From AG2 sp036493735 (GTDB lineage: Bacteria > Gemmatimonadota > Gemmatimonadetes > Gemmatimonadales > Gemmatimonadaceae): a stretch of DNA of 64,000 bases. Below, one piece after another: positions 38,629 through 47,770 of this stretch. The first letter of the stretch is position 1; each line of letters opens with the position of its first letter. A program made the translations under genes and the position numbers. Under the pieces are notes generated by a model. It ran no database searches. It was not told the origin of the DNA and saw only the letters and a program-made list of their open reading frames with translations. The stretch spans positions 43,691 through 107,690 of the forward strand of contig DASXPH010000142.1 of NCBI GenBank assembly GCA_036493735.1, read 5' to 3'.

Positions 38629-39846
38629 GTGAAGCGCCTGTTGAGTGTCGCGCTCGGCATCGTAACCAGCATCGGCGGCTTTCTCGAGATCGGTTCGATC
38701 ACGACGGCTGCGCAGGCCGGCGCCGATTACCGGTATCAGCTCATCTGGGCCGTGCTGCTCGGCGCGATCTGCATTGCGCTGCTCATCGAGATGTCGGGAC
38801 GCTTTGCGGCGGTCAGCAAGCATACGATAGCCGACGCGGTCCGCGAGCGGTTCGGCGTGCACTTCTTTCTCGTTCCGCTGTTCCTGCTCTGTTTCGTCTC
38901 GATACTGGTGCTCGCAGCGGAGATTGGCGGCGTGGCGGTCGCCATCGAGATGATCACGGGCATCCATTTCCCCGTCTGGGCGCTGCCCGTCGGGCTGCTG
39001 GCGTGGGGACTCCTGTGGTATGGCACGTTCAGCATCATTGAAAATGGCATTACGCTGCTCGGCCTGATCACGATCGCGTTCCTTATTGCTGCGCTACAGC
39101 TCGGACCTGACTGGCACGCCCTCGTTGCCGGCATCGCCCCGTCGCTTCCCGCCAAGCAGCCTTCGCACTACTGGTTCATCGCCGTCAGCATTCTGGGCGC
39201 GTCAGTCTCGCCATATCTGTTCTACTTCTATTCGGCGGGTGCGATCGAGGAGGAGTGGGATGAGAGCTATCTCGGTTCGAATCGCCTCGTCGCGGGCGCG
39301 GGCATGGGATTCGGCGGCTTTCTCAACGTCGCTGTGCTGGTCGTCGCCGCGCTCGTGCTCGCGCCTCGCGGCATCAGCGTCGACAAGTATCAACAGCTGC
39401 CGCTCTTACTCTCCTCGCCCTGGGGACGCATCGGCCTGGGCGTCTTCGCGCTGTCACTGTTCGTCACCTGCATCGGCGCGACGACCGAGATCGCGCTCGC
39501 ACTTGCCTATCAGATCGCGCAGGGCTTCGGCTGGAACTGGGGCGAAGACCTCGAGCCGAGTGGTGACGCGCGGTTCAGCCTTACCTATACCATCGTGCTT
39601 CTTCTCGCGACGCTGCTCGTCGCCATCGGCATCGATCCCCTGAAGCTTACGACCCTGTCGATGGCGCTCACCGCGGCGTCGTTGCCCGTCGCGATCATTC
39701 CCTTCCTCGTGCTCATGAACGATCGCCGCTACCTCGGCGAGCACACGAACGGCTGGTTGGGCAATCTCTCGATCCTGGTCGTGTGCGTGCTCGCCAGCGT
39801 CGTGGCGATCGTCTCCATTCCGCTCGAGATCGGCGGAGGCTCGTGA
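38629..39846 (+). CDS. Divergent NRAMP-related metal transporter
   Basis: A 405-residue membrane protein with about 11 spans in NRAMP order. The usual helix-1 metal motif DPGN is replaced: VTSIGGFLEIGSITTAAQAG. The helix-6 MPH motif is also changed: ILGASVSPYLFYFYS. It therefore belongs to a non-canonical branch, and the substrate (Mg, Mn, Fe or something else) cannot be stated. GTG 38629. The stop overlaps the start of a PRC-barrel gene, so three genes form a coupled operon behind the oxidase genes. Confidence 0.85.
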   Translation: MKRLLSVALGIVTSIGGFLEIGSITTAAQAGADYRYQLIWAVLLGAICIALLIEMSGRFAAVSKHTIADAVRERFGVHFFLVPLFLLCFVSILVLAAEIGGVAVAIEMITGIHFPVWALPVGLLAWGLLWYGTFSIIENGITLLGLITIAFLIAALQLGPDWHALVAGIAPSLPAKQPSHYWFIAVSILGASVSPYLFYFYSAGAIEEEWDESYLGSNRLVAGAGMGFGGFLNVAVLVVAALVLAPRGISVDKYQQLPLLLSSPWGRIGLGVFALSLFVTCIGATTEIALALAYQIAQGFGWNWGEDLEPSGDARFSLTYTIVLLLATLLVAIGIDPLKLTTLSMALTAASLPVAIIPFLVLMNDRRYLGEHTNGWLGNLSILVVCVLASVVAIVSIPLEIGGGS

Positions 39847-40208
39847 TGCGCGTTCATCTCGTCCGTGACGTACTCGACAAACAGCTCCTCGACATCAGCG
39901 GCCAGAACGCGGGAAAGGTAGACGGCATCGTGCTGGAGACGCGTCCGGGTGCGCTGATGGTCGTCCGCTACATCGAGGTGGGGCCGATAACGCTCGCGAG
40001 ACGCATCAACCGGCGGCTCGGCGATTGGGTTGCGCAGCTCGACGCGCGTTTCGGTGAGGGGCGAGGGGTGGCGATCAGATTCCCCTTTGCGCGCGTCCAG
40101 CTCGAGTCACCGTCGCTGCGGATCGACGTGAGCGCCGCCTCGACGCCGATCATGGCGTTCGAGCGATGGCTACGTCGCGTCGTCGTCAGGCACATTCCCT
40201 GGTCATGA
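39846..40208 (+). CDS. PRC-barrel domain protein
   Basis: A 120-residue soluble protein. The first ~70 residues form a PRC-barrel-like beta unit (LVRDVLDKQLLDISGQNAGK, VDGIVLE). The rest has a helix ending LRRVVVRHIPWS. ATG 39846 shares one base with the stop of the NRAMP-like gene (TGATG). PRC-barrel units are known as cytoplasmic modules near or within some ion transporters, so it may be a regulatory partner. Confidence 0.8.
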   Translation: MRVHLVRDVLDKQLLDISGQNAGKVDGIVLETRPGALMVVRYIEVGPITLARRINRRLGDWVAQLDARFGEGRGVAIRFPFARVQLESPSLRIDVSAASTPIMAFERWLRRVVVRHIPWS

Positions 40209-40570
40209 GCGCGCGCGCCGCCGCGTCGGCACCGGCTACGCTCGGCGAGCCGTCGCGGGAGATTCATCTCGAGTCACTGCTCGGCAAACGCGTTCACGAT
40301 ACGGCCGGTCACTCGTTAGGGCGGATCGAGGAGATCATCGCCGAGCAGCGCGGCGTCGATTGGGTCGTCGTCGAGGTACTGGCTGGACCGGGGGCGATGG
40401 TCGCGCGTCTTCTCGAGATCTCTGCACTCCTGCCCTTCGCCGGCCTGCTGCAGCGTTCGGTATCGAGGCATCGCATCGGGTGGCATCAGCTCGATCTCAG
40501 CGACCCCGACCATCCGCGCACAACCGTTAGGCATGATGAGATCGAGCATTTAGCGTCCGGTTCGTCGTGA
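40205..40570 (+). CDS. Second PRC-barrel domain protein
   Basis: A 121-residue soluble protein with HLESLLGKRVHDTAGHSLGR and IEEIIAEQRGVDWVVVEVLA (PRC-barrel), and a short hydrophobic segment LLEISALLPFAGLLQ. ATG 40205 overlaps the previous stop (ATGA). It contains two copies of the CGTTAGG motif (40314, 40525). It is the third gene of the transporter operon and only distantly similar to its neighbour. Confidence 0.8.
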   Translation: MSARAAASAPATLGEPSREIHLESLLGKRVHDTAGHSLGRIEEIIAEQRGVDWVVVEVLAGPGAMVARLLEISALLPFAGLLQRSVSRHRIGWHQLDLSDPDHPRTTVRHDEIEHLASGSS

Positions 40571-40736
40571 GGCACTGATCAGGCGGACTGGTACGCACTC
40601 TGCCTTAAAATTCCGGCAAACATCAATCCTCACGACAACGACCACGCATCAACGCGACGACCTCGACAGTCGCTTACTCGTTCAGTACGGCATCAGCCGG
40701 GCGCTCGCCGAGTCGAAGACCGTCGAGGATGCCCTG

Positions 40737-43025
40737 GTGCGCGTGCTTGGCGAATTGGGTGCCCAGCTCGGGTGGCAGTTTGGCGCGTTCTGGCTGATCG
40801 ACGAGTCCCGCGAGCAGCTGCGTTGCGCGGCAACCTGGCGATCGGGACCGTACGTCGAATTCGAGGAAATCACGCGCACGAAAGCATTCACGCGCGATCA
40901 GGGCATCCCGGGCAGGGTGTGGGCCACGGGCGAGCCCGTCTGGATGTCGGACGTTCGCGATGCTGACCGGCCACCGCGCCAGAATATCGCGAGGCGCACC
41001 GGTCTGCACGGCTTATTCGCGTTCCCCGTGTACGGCGTTGCTCGCGACGAAGAGGGTGAGGTGTCGACGCGGCGGTTTGGCGACGCGAGCGGGGGCATGA
41101 CCGTCATCGGCGTCGTCGAGCTGTACAGCGAGAGCGAGCAGCCGCTCGATGAGCACATGCTGAACGCCGCGTCGAGCATGGGCTTCCAGCTCGGCGTCTT
41201 CCTCGAGAGCCGCCGTGCTCATGACGCCGAGGCAAGGGAGCGCGCTCGCAACGCGGCCGTCGTCGAGACGGCGCTCGATTGCATCGTCACCATCGATCAC
41301 GAAGGACGGATTCTGGAGTGGAATCCGGCGGCGGAGAGAACATTCGGGCACGCGCGGGCCGACGTCCTCGGTCACCAACTCGCGGAGACGATCATACCGC
41401 CGCAGTACCGCGACGCGCACTATCGGGGCTTCGCGCGCTATCTAAAGACGGGAGAGGCTCGCATTCTCGGCCGACGCATCGAAGTGGAGGGGATGCGCGC
41501 CGACGGCAGCTTCTTTCCGTGCGAGCTCGCTGTCACGCAAGTGCCGGTTCCAGGGCCGCCAGTCTTCACGGCCTATCTTCGCGACCTCACGGAGCAGCGC
41601 CGGCTCCGCGCAACGCAGGAGCTCTTGCTGCGCGCGAGCGGCGTGCTGCTGTCGTACATCGACACGGAACGAATGCTGTGCGATCTGAGCAGCGTCGTCG
41701 TGCCCGCCTTCGCCGATTGGTACACCGTAGACGTCGTCGACAAGGATCGGACGATCCGGCGCCTCGAGACGAAGCATCGCGATCCCGCCAAGGTCGGCTA
41801 CGCGAAGGACTTGGCGGCTCGTTATGCAAACCGGCCCGAATCGTCGTATGGCGCGCGGGCGGCGATTCGTACGGGGCAGAGCCAGCTGGTGACGAACGTG
41901 ACGGATGGTGTACTCCGGGGCATTGCGCAGGACGCGGAGCACATGCAATTACTCCGCGCTCTGGGCCTGCGGTCGTTCATCGCCACCCCGTTGCGGGGCC
42001 GCGATACCATTCTCGGCGCGATCACATTCGTCAGCGCGGAATCAGGACGCCGGTACGATGCTTACGACCTGGAAGTTGCGGAGGAGCTGGCGACCCGGGC
42101 CTCGCAGGCGATGGACAACGGGCGGCTGTTTGCCGATGTCGAGGAGGCGCGCGAGCAACTCGAGCAGCAGGCAGCGGAGCTCGAGCAACAGGCGGCGGAG
42201 CTGGAATCCACGACGTCAGATCTCGAGAGCTCCAACGCGAAACTGAGGTCGGCAAACGAGACGCTCGCGGCGCGCACCAGGGAAGCCGAGCGTGCCCGCG
42301 GCGAGGCTGAGACGGCGCGCCATGAAGCCGATGAGGCCAATCGGGCCAAGAGCGAGTTCCTCGCAGCGATGAGCCACGAACTGCGCACCCCGTTGAACGC
42401 GATCATTGGCTATGCGCAACTGCTCGAGGTGGGGGTCCACGGATCGGTGAGCGGCGAGCAGTTGGCGGATCTCGGCCGCATTCAGCGCAGCGCGCAGCAC
42501 CTGCTCGGTCTGATTACGGATATCTTGAACTTTGCGAAGCTCGAGAGCGGACGCGTCCAGTACGAGATCGAATCGACGCACCTCGACGAGGTGCTTGCAT
42601 CGGTCGAGGAATTGATCGCGCCACTCGCCGCGGCGAAGCGGATCCAGTACAGTCTGCGCATCGACTGCAAGAGCGATCGCGTCTGCGCCGATTCGGAGAA
42701 GCTGCGACAGATCCTCATCAACCTTCTGTCGAACGCCATCCGCTACACGGAGCCGGACGGCCAGGTGATTGTCAGCTGCGATGCGGATGATCAGCATGTG
42801 ATGATCAACGTCCGCGATACCGGGGTCGGGATCCCCGCTGATAAGCTCGAGGCGATCTTCGAGCCGTTCGTACAGGTGAGCCGAGCCTACGCCGGCCAGC
42901 GTCAGGGGACTGGGCTGGGGTTGTCGATCAGTCGTGACCTGGCGCAAGGCATGGGGGGCGAGCTCACTGTCAGGAGTGAGATTGGAAAGGGGTCAGTCTT
43001 CACGGTGCGGCTTCGGAAGGCCTGA
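40737..43025 (+). CDS. Sensor histidine kinase, GAF-PAS-GAF-HisKA-HATPase
   Basis: A soluble sensor kinase of at least 762 residues. GAF 1 comes first, then PAS (DCIVTIDHEGRILEWNPAAE onward, residues ~180-290), GAF 2 (~300-460), a Glu/Ala coiled coil (AELEQQAAELESTTSDLESS, ~475-540), HisKA with phospho-acceptor His547 (MSHELRTPLNAIIGYA), and HATPase boxes INLLSNAIRYTEPD, VRDTGVGIP and GTGLGLSIS. No response regulator is near. The GAF fold and open frame extend upstream to about 40650 with no ATG, GTG or TTG. GTG 40737 is the first canonical start but probably truncates the domain. Confidence 0.92.
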   Translation: MRVLGELGAQLGWQFGAFWLIDESREQLRCAATWRSGPYVEFEEITRTKAFTRDQGIPGRVWATGEPVWMSDVRDADRPPRQNIARRTGLHGLFAFPVYGVARDEEGEVSTRRFGDASGGMTVIGVVELYSESEQPLDEHMLNAASSMGFQLGVFLESRRAHDAEARERARNAAVVETALDCIVTIDHEGRILEWNPAAERTFGHARADVLGHQLAETIIPPQYRDAHYRGFARYLKTGEARILGRRIEVEGMRADGSFFPCELAVTQVPVPGPPVFTAYLRDLTEQRRLRATQELLLRASGVLLSYIDTERMLCDLSSVVVPAFADWYTVDVVDKDRTIRRLETKHRDPAKVGYAKDLAARYANRPESSYGARAAIRTGQSQLVTNVTDGVLRGIAQDAEHMQLLRALGLRSFIATPLRGRDTILGAITFVSAESGRRYDAYDLEVAEELATRASQAMDNGRLFADVEEAREQLEQQAAELEQQAAELESTTSDLESSNAKLRSANETLAARTREAERARGEAETARHEADEANRAKSEFLAAMSHELRTPLNAIIGYAQLLEVGVHGSVSGEQLADLGRIQRSAQHLLGLITDILNFAKLESGRVQYEIESTHLDEVLASVEELIAPLAAAKRIQYSLRIDCKSDRVCADSEKLRQILINLLSNAIRYTEPDGQVIVSCDADDQHVMINVRDTGVGIPADKLEAIFEPFVQVSRAYAGQRQGTGLGLSISRDLAQGMGGELTVRSEIGKGSVFTVRLRKA

Positions 43026-43090
43026 GGCGATCGAGCGTCACTCTGAACAAATCAGGTCTAGTTCCAGACCTATCGGGCGTCACACGGGAA

Positions 43091-43642
43091 GAATCGGTCG
43101 CCCCTCGACATGATTCGGGCATCCGTCGAGAGAGTTCGAGGGCTCATCAAAAGGATTCAAGCGGCGCTCAACGCGATTCAAGCCTCGCGCTAGCCGATTC
43201 ACGCGTCTCTCTCAAGGATTCACGCGCACCCAAAAACGAATCACATGGCGCTCAAAACGAGTTGGGCGGCGCTCAAAACGAGTTGGGCGGCGCTCAAAAC
43301 GAATCACGCCGCGCTCGAAAAAAGTCGAGCGCGACTCTACACGAGTCGAACCTGACTCGGGGCGCCCTTCACGCGCCGTGACCCGATGTCGACGAGCTCT
43401 CGGCGCGAGTCGATCTTCAGTGATGGCGAGTCGAACGTCGCTGGACGCGAGTCGAGAACGAATGGGGCCGTCCTTCGGCGAGCCCGTTGCTCTTGTCGAT
43501 GTCGAATGAACAGCAATCGAGGAAGCCTGAAACAGAATCGGGGACGTGTGAATGAGAATCGGGGACGTCTGAATGAGAATCGAAGACGTCTGAACGGCGT
43601 TCGAATTCATCTGGACGGCGTTCGAATTCGTGTCGACGATTC
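43091..43642. repeat. Array of GANTC sites phased at 21 bp (degenerate 21-bp tandem repeat)
   Basis: The convergent gap between the kinase (stop 43025) and the amidohydrolase (stop 43641) is filled by ~25 imperfect 21-base units. Exact GANTC sites occur at 43091, 43112, 43154, 43175, 43196, 43217, 43238, 43301, 43343, 43407, 43428, 43449, 43535, 43556, 43577 and 43638, nearly all multiples of 21 apart. Degenerate units fill most of the missing steps (GAGTT at 43132, 43259 and 43280; AAGTC at 43322). Two extra sites at 43333 and 43354 sit half a period away. Two adjacent units (43253-43273 and 43274-43294) are identical. Because 21 is a multiple of three, several frames stay open and give heptapeptide repeats such as FERRPTR, which I do not take as a gene. 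Confidence 0.9.
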
Positions 43643-44864
43643 ACCTCGCCCGATTGCCATCCCATCTATACACCCGACCTCCCTTCATCACGAATACCAC
43701 CCTCCTCAAAGCCGTGATATCCGTCGTCGGGTCTCCCTCTACCGCGATGAGATCCGCCTGGTAGCCTGACGCGATCGTTCCGATTTGCGTCCCCATGCCC
43801 AACGCCTGAGCGCCGAGCGAGGTGGCCGAGATGATGGCGTCCATGGGCGGCTGGCCGCCGTCCTGCACGCGACAGATGAGGTCTTCGACATTCCGGCCGT
43901 GCGCGCCCGCGACCGCGTCGGTCCCCCAAACGATCTTGAGACCGGGTGTCGCTCGTGCGCGCCTGAACGCCGCCACCGCGAGCGGGATTGCCTTCTCCAT
44001 TGCCGCGAAGCCGGCCTCGGTGTAATTGCCGATCCCCTCGTACTTCGCGCGATTCTCGAGGTAATTACGGAACACTAAACCGCATTGCGGGTCGAAGTAC
44101 GTGCCGCGCTCGGCCATGAGACGGAGCACCTCCTCCGTCGCGAAGACGCCGTGCTCGATCTGGGTGCAGCCGGCGAGCGTCGCGGCCTTCATGCTTTCGG
44201 CGCTGTGCGCGTGGACGAGCGTGCGTAGCCCCTGTGCCTTTGCCTCGCCGCAGATCGCGTCGAGCTGTTCCTGAGTCAAGGTCGGCGCGCCGCCATCGCG
44301 GATACTCTTCGAGGCGAAGATCTTGATGAAGTCCGCACCCTGTGCCTTTCGCTGGCGGACGATCTCGCGCAGGCTGTCTGGAGTGAGGCGCGAATTCGTG
44401 ATCGGCTCGAGCGAGGTGAGAATGCGCGGGCCGGGTGTCGGCCCGATCGCGATGAAGTCGCGGAGATCCTTGTCCTCCGGCGATCCCGGACTCTGAATGG
44501 TCGTCACACCCGACGTCAGCGTCGCGAAAGCATTCCCCGTCATCGCGAGCATCGACTGCACCGGCGTGTCGCCGTCGTTAGGAGTGTGATAGCGGCCGGC
44601 GCGGTTGAAGTACCAGCTCAGATGCGCGTGGCCGTCGATCAATCCCGGGAGCACGGTGTACTTACTCAGATCGTACGTCACGGCCGATGTCGCAGCACGA
44701 TCGACGCGTCGGATCGTGCCCTGCTCGACGACGATCGTCGCGTTGGTTGTCACGCCGCCGCGACCATCCACCATTCGTCCGGCTCGGATCGTCACCGGCG
44801 ATTGAGCCGCGAGCGCGACTGGCATGGAGAGCATCGTCAGGATGAGAGCTCGATTGGCGTGCAT
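43641..44864 (-). CDS. Secreted amidohydrolase (imidazolonepropionase/prolidase-like)
   Basis: Metal-dependent hydrolase of the amidohydrolase superfamily, 407 residues, signal MHANRALILTMLSMPVALAAQ. Metal ligands lie in LPGLIDGHAHLSWYF (HxH), DFIKIFAS (Lys), LVHAHSAES, IEHGVF and WGTDAVAG (Asp). The end has GTIASGYQADLIAVEGDP, typical of the family's outer sandwich. ATG 44864; the longer frame to 45125 would hide the signal. The substrate may be a peptide or an N-acyl amide. Divergent from the M24 peptidase gene. Confidence 0.9.
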   Translation of the reverse strand: MHANRALILTMLSMPVALAAQSPVTIRAGRMVDGRGGVTTNATIVVEQGTIRRVDRAATSAVTYDLSKYTVLPGLIDGHAHLSWYFNRAGRYHTPNDGDTPVQSMLAMTGNAFATLTSGVTTIQSPGSPEDKDLRDFIAIGPTPGPRILTSLEPITNSRLTPDSLREIVRQRKAQGADFIKIFASKSIRDGGAPTLTQEQLDAICGEAKAQGLRTLVHAHSAESMKAATLAGCTQIEHGVFATEEVLRLMAERGTYFDPQCGLVFRNYLENRAKYEGIGNYTEAGFAAMEKAIPLAVAAFRRARATPGLKIVWGTDAVAGAHGRNVEDLICRVQDGGQPPMDAIISATSLGAQALGMGTQIGTIASGYQADLIAVEGDPTTDITALRRVVFVMKGGRVYRWDGNRAR

Positions 44865-44979
44865 GGGTGCTTGTACATTGAAAGGTCTTACCATTGAGCG
44901 GTCTTGGCGGCAGCGCCTCGTGAACCATGAACGTACCCCTCGAGGCCCGATTCGTCGAACATGTAGTCGAGTTCCAGAC

Positions 44980-46476
44980 ATGACTATCAATACATCCTTT
45001 CGCACGCTCGGTTTACTCCTTGGCTTGGCCGTCTCTCCACCCGCGTCAGTATCCGCGCAATTCACCGCGACGGAGTACACCCAGCGCCGGACGGCGCTCC
45101 TCGGACAGGTGCCGGAGTCATTCATCGTTGCGTTAGGCGCGCACGAGCCGGCGCAGGACTACCTCGCCTTCTATCAGGCGCCGGCCTTCAACTATCTCAC
45201 CGGCTTTCTCGAGCCCGACGCCGCGCTCGTGATGACGAAGTCCCGGAGTGGCGTCACCACCACGCTCTTCGTCGAGCCACGCATCCCGGCCCGCGAAGTT
45301 TGGGTGGGCGCGCGGCTTGGCATTGCCGGCGCACAGCAGCGTACGGGGATTCCGGCGCGTGGGATCGATGATCTGGCGAAAGTCATCGATTCCCTCGCCG
45401 CGACCGGTCTGCCGATGTACGTCGTTGGAGATTTCGGCGGGGACGAAAGCGGCGACCACTCCACCCTCTCGCCCGATCAACAGTTCGTGGCGGCAATCCG
45501 GCGCGAGCACCCGGCACTCGTCATCAAGGACGCGACGCCGAGCGTGAGACAACAGCGCGGCACGAAGTCCGCCGGCGAGCTCGAGCTGATTCATCAATCG
45601 GCCGAAATCACGGCGCGTGCCGAGCGGGCGGCCATGCAAGCGCTCGCGCCCGGCATGAATGAGTTCGAGATCCAGGCGCTCGTGGAATACGTCTTCCGGC
45701 GCAATGGCGCGGAACGCCCGTCGTTCGCGTCGATCATCGGCTCCGGACCGAACGCGACGACGCTGCACTACAACGCCGACGACCGGTTCATCGAGAAGGG
45801 CGATGTCGTCGTCATGGACATCGGCGCGTCGTACAAGGGCTATGCGTCCGACGTGACGCGCACAATTCCCGCAAACGGCACGTACTCGCCCGAACAGCGC
45901 GCGATCTACGAGCTGGTTCGTGACGCACAGGCCGCGGGCGAGCGTCAAGCGAAACTCGGCGTGCCCTCGCACCTGATGTCCGACTCGGCAATCGCTGTCC
46001 TCGCCACTGGCCTAACGACGCTCGGCCTCATTGAAGGCGCGAACGCGACCTACGATTGTGATTTCGGCGGCCAGACGGCGCAGTGTCCTCAGTACGAGTT
46101 GTACTACATGCATGGTCTCGGCCACGGCATCGGCCTCGAGGTCCACGACCCCGAGCAGTTCGATTACACACTGCGCATCGAGCCGGGAAGCGCCTTCACG
46201 ATCGAGCCGGGGGTTTACGTCCGCGCCAACCTGCTGGACGTGCTCCCGGCGACGCCGCGCAACCGAGCGCTCGCCGCCAGGCTGCGGCCGAGAGTCGAGC
46301 AATATCGCAACATCGGCGTGCGCATCGAGGACGACTACATCGCCACGGCGAGCGGGGTCGAATGGATCTCTCGCGCCCCTCGCGAGCTCGCCGAGATCGA
46401 AGCGATCATGAAGTCTCCTCGCTCCACGACGGTCCCTCGCGATTCAGAGCTCGTCGAGCGGTACAGGAAACCGTGA
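44980..46476 (+). CDS. Secreted Xaa-Pro aminopeptidase (M24B)
   Basis: Removes N-terminal residues before proline. The 498-residue protein has signal MTINTSFRTLGLLLGLAVSP...VSAQ, an N-terminal creatinase-like domain, then the pita-bread domain. Metal ligands are two Asp in VVMDIGASYKGYASDVTRT, His in HGLGHGIGLEVHD, and Glu in FTIEPGVYV and VRIEDDYI. ATG 44980; the frame open to 44824 is read-through from the divergent gene. Two Cys (YDCDFGGQTAQCPQY) suggest a disulfide, which fits export. Confidence 0.94.
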   Translation: MTINTSFRTLGLLLGLAVSPPASVSAQFTATEYTQRRTALLGQVPESFIVALGAHEPAQDYLAFYQAPAFNYLTGFLEPDAALVMTKSRSGVTTTLFVEPRIPAREVWVGARLGIAGAQQRTGIPARGIDDLAKVIDSLAATGLPMYVVGDFGGDESGDHSTLSPDQQFVAAIRREHPALVIKDATPSVRQQRGTKSAGELELIHQSAEITARAERAAMQALAPGMNEFEIQALVEYVFRRNGAERPSFASIIGSGPNATTLHYNADDRFIEKGDVVVMDIGASYKGYASDVTRTIPANGTYSPEQRAIYELVRDAQAAGERQAKLGVPSHLMSDSAIAVLATGLTTLGLIEGANATYDCDFGGQTAQCPQYELYYMHGLGHGIGLEVHDPEQFDYTLRIEPGSAFTIEPGVYVRANLLDVLPATPRNRALAARLRPRVEQYRNIGVRIEDDYIATASGVEWISRAPRELAEIEAIMKSPRSTTVPRDSELVERYRKP

Positions 46477-46510
46477 TCGATGGGCGATGGGCGGCTCGCC
46501 TTTCTTAGCG

Positions 46511-47689
46511 CTACGCACCGTAAACCTCGAACAGCCCTGCTGCCCCCATTCCGCCGCCGACACACATCGTCACCAGACCAACGCCACCGCCGCGCGCGCC
46601 GAGCTCGTGAATGAGCTGCGTCGTCAATTTCGATCCCGTCGCGCCTAACGGATGTCCGAGCGCGATCGCGCCACCGTTCACATTGACGCGGTCTTCCGGC
46701 ATGCACAGCTCGCGGACGACGGCCACCACCTGCGCCGCGAACGCTTCGTTGAACTCGATCAGGTCGATATCCTTGATCGACATCCTCGCCCGCTTCAGCG
46801 CCTTCGGCACCGCCTTGATCGGCCCGACGCCCATGATATCGGGCTCGACGCCCGCGGTCGCGAATGTGATGAAGCGCGCGAGCGGCTTGATGCCTAGATC
46901 CTTGGCCCGCTGCCGGCTCATCAGCACCAGCGCCGCCGCGCCATCGGAGTAGGGGCTCGAGTTCCCCGCCGTCACGGTGCCCTTGACCTTGAACGCCGGT
47001 TTCAACTTTGCTAATCCCTCGAGCGTCGTGTCGGTGCGGGGCAGCTCGTCCCGGTTGAACTGGGACGTGCACCCCTCTTTGCGCGCGCCCTCCCAGGTTG
47101 TCTTCGGCACGGGAATCGCCGCGATCTGCGTGCCGAAGGCGTTCCGCTCCCAGGCCCGGGCTGCCTTCTGCTGGCTGCCGAGCGCCCATTTGTCCTGATC
47201 TTCGCGCGTCACGTGCCACCGTTCCGCCACTCGCTCAGCGGTGAAGCCCATACCGATGTACGACTCGGTGAGCTCGGGCGCGAGCCGTGTGTGATAACCG
47301 GACATCGGCACCTGGCTCATCATCTCGACGCCACCGGCAATCACCGTGTCCGCCATGTCGGTCATGATCTCCTGCGCCGCGAGCGCGATGGTCTGCAGCC
47401 CCGAGGAGCAAAACCGATTGATCGTCGCCGAGGGCACCTCGACGGGAAGTCCCGCGCGCAACGACGACAATCGCGCGACGTTCAACCCCTGCGACGCTTC
47501 CGGCATCGCGCAGCCCCAGAAGATGTCGTCGATCGTTGTCGGATCGACGCCAGCCTGCTGCACCGCCGCGCGCATCACCCACGCCGACAGCTCGGCCGGG
47601 TGCACGTCCGCGAGCGCGCCGTCCCTCTTTCCCTTGCCGACCGCCGACCGCACGGCGGAGACGATGACGGCTTCCTTTAATTCAGACAT
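46511..47689 (-). CDS. fadA: Acetyl-CoA acyltransferase (thiolase)
   Basis: Thiolytic cleavage of 3-ketoacyl-CoA, the last step of beta-oxidation. The 392-residue protein has the nucleophile Cys in INRFCSSGLQT, NEAFAAQ, GGAIALGHPLGATG (His) and CVGGGMG (second Cys). ATG 47689 has an excellent ribosome-binding site (GGAAGGA). It lies downstream of the fused hydratase/dehydrogenase gene on the same strand, separated by 81 bp of GGTGA-type repeat. Confidence 0.95.
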   Translation of the reverse strand: MSELKEAVIVSAVRSAVGKGKRDGALADVHPAELSAWVMRAAVQQAGVDPTTIDDIFWGCAMPEASQGLNVARLSSLRAGLPVEVPSATINRFCSSGLQTIALAAQEIMTDMADTVIAGGVEMMSQVPMSGYHTRLAPELTESYIGMGFTAERVAERWHVTREDQDKWALGSQQKAARAWERNAFGTQIAAIPVPKTTWEGARKEGCTSQFNRDELPRTDTTLEGLAKLKPAFKVKGTVTAGNSSPYSDGAAALVLMSRQRAKDLGIKPLARFITFATAGVEPDIMGVGPIKAVPKALKRARMSIKDIDLIEFNEAFAAQVVAVVRELCMPEDRVNVNGGAIALGHPLGATGSKLTTQLIHELGARGGGVGLVTMCVGGGMGAAGLFEVYGA

Positions 47690-47700
47690 GTGATCCTTCC

Positions 47701-47768
47701 TGTGGTCGGTGAACGGTGGTCGGAAGCTCTCAGATACGAGTTCACCGATCACCGCTCACCGTTCACCG
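47701..47768. repeat. Mirrored GGTGAAC-type arms inside the fad operon
   Basis: GGTCGGTGAACGGTGGTCGG on the left and TTCACCGATCACCGCTCACC plus GTTCACCG on the right form an imperfect palindrome between fadN and fadA. The same sequence style flanks the terminator at 20690. Confidence 0.7.
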
Positions 47769-47770
47769 TT

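Noticed and set aside
43212..43610. 132-codon minus-strand ORF with heptapeptide repeats (FERRPTR, TSPILIH)
   Set aside because: It is a by-product of the 21-bp repeat array: any period divisible by three keeps frames open. The repeats change character along the ORF, there is no ribosome-binding site, and GANTC phasing explains the DNA better than a peptide motif.
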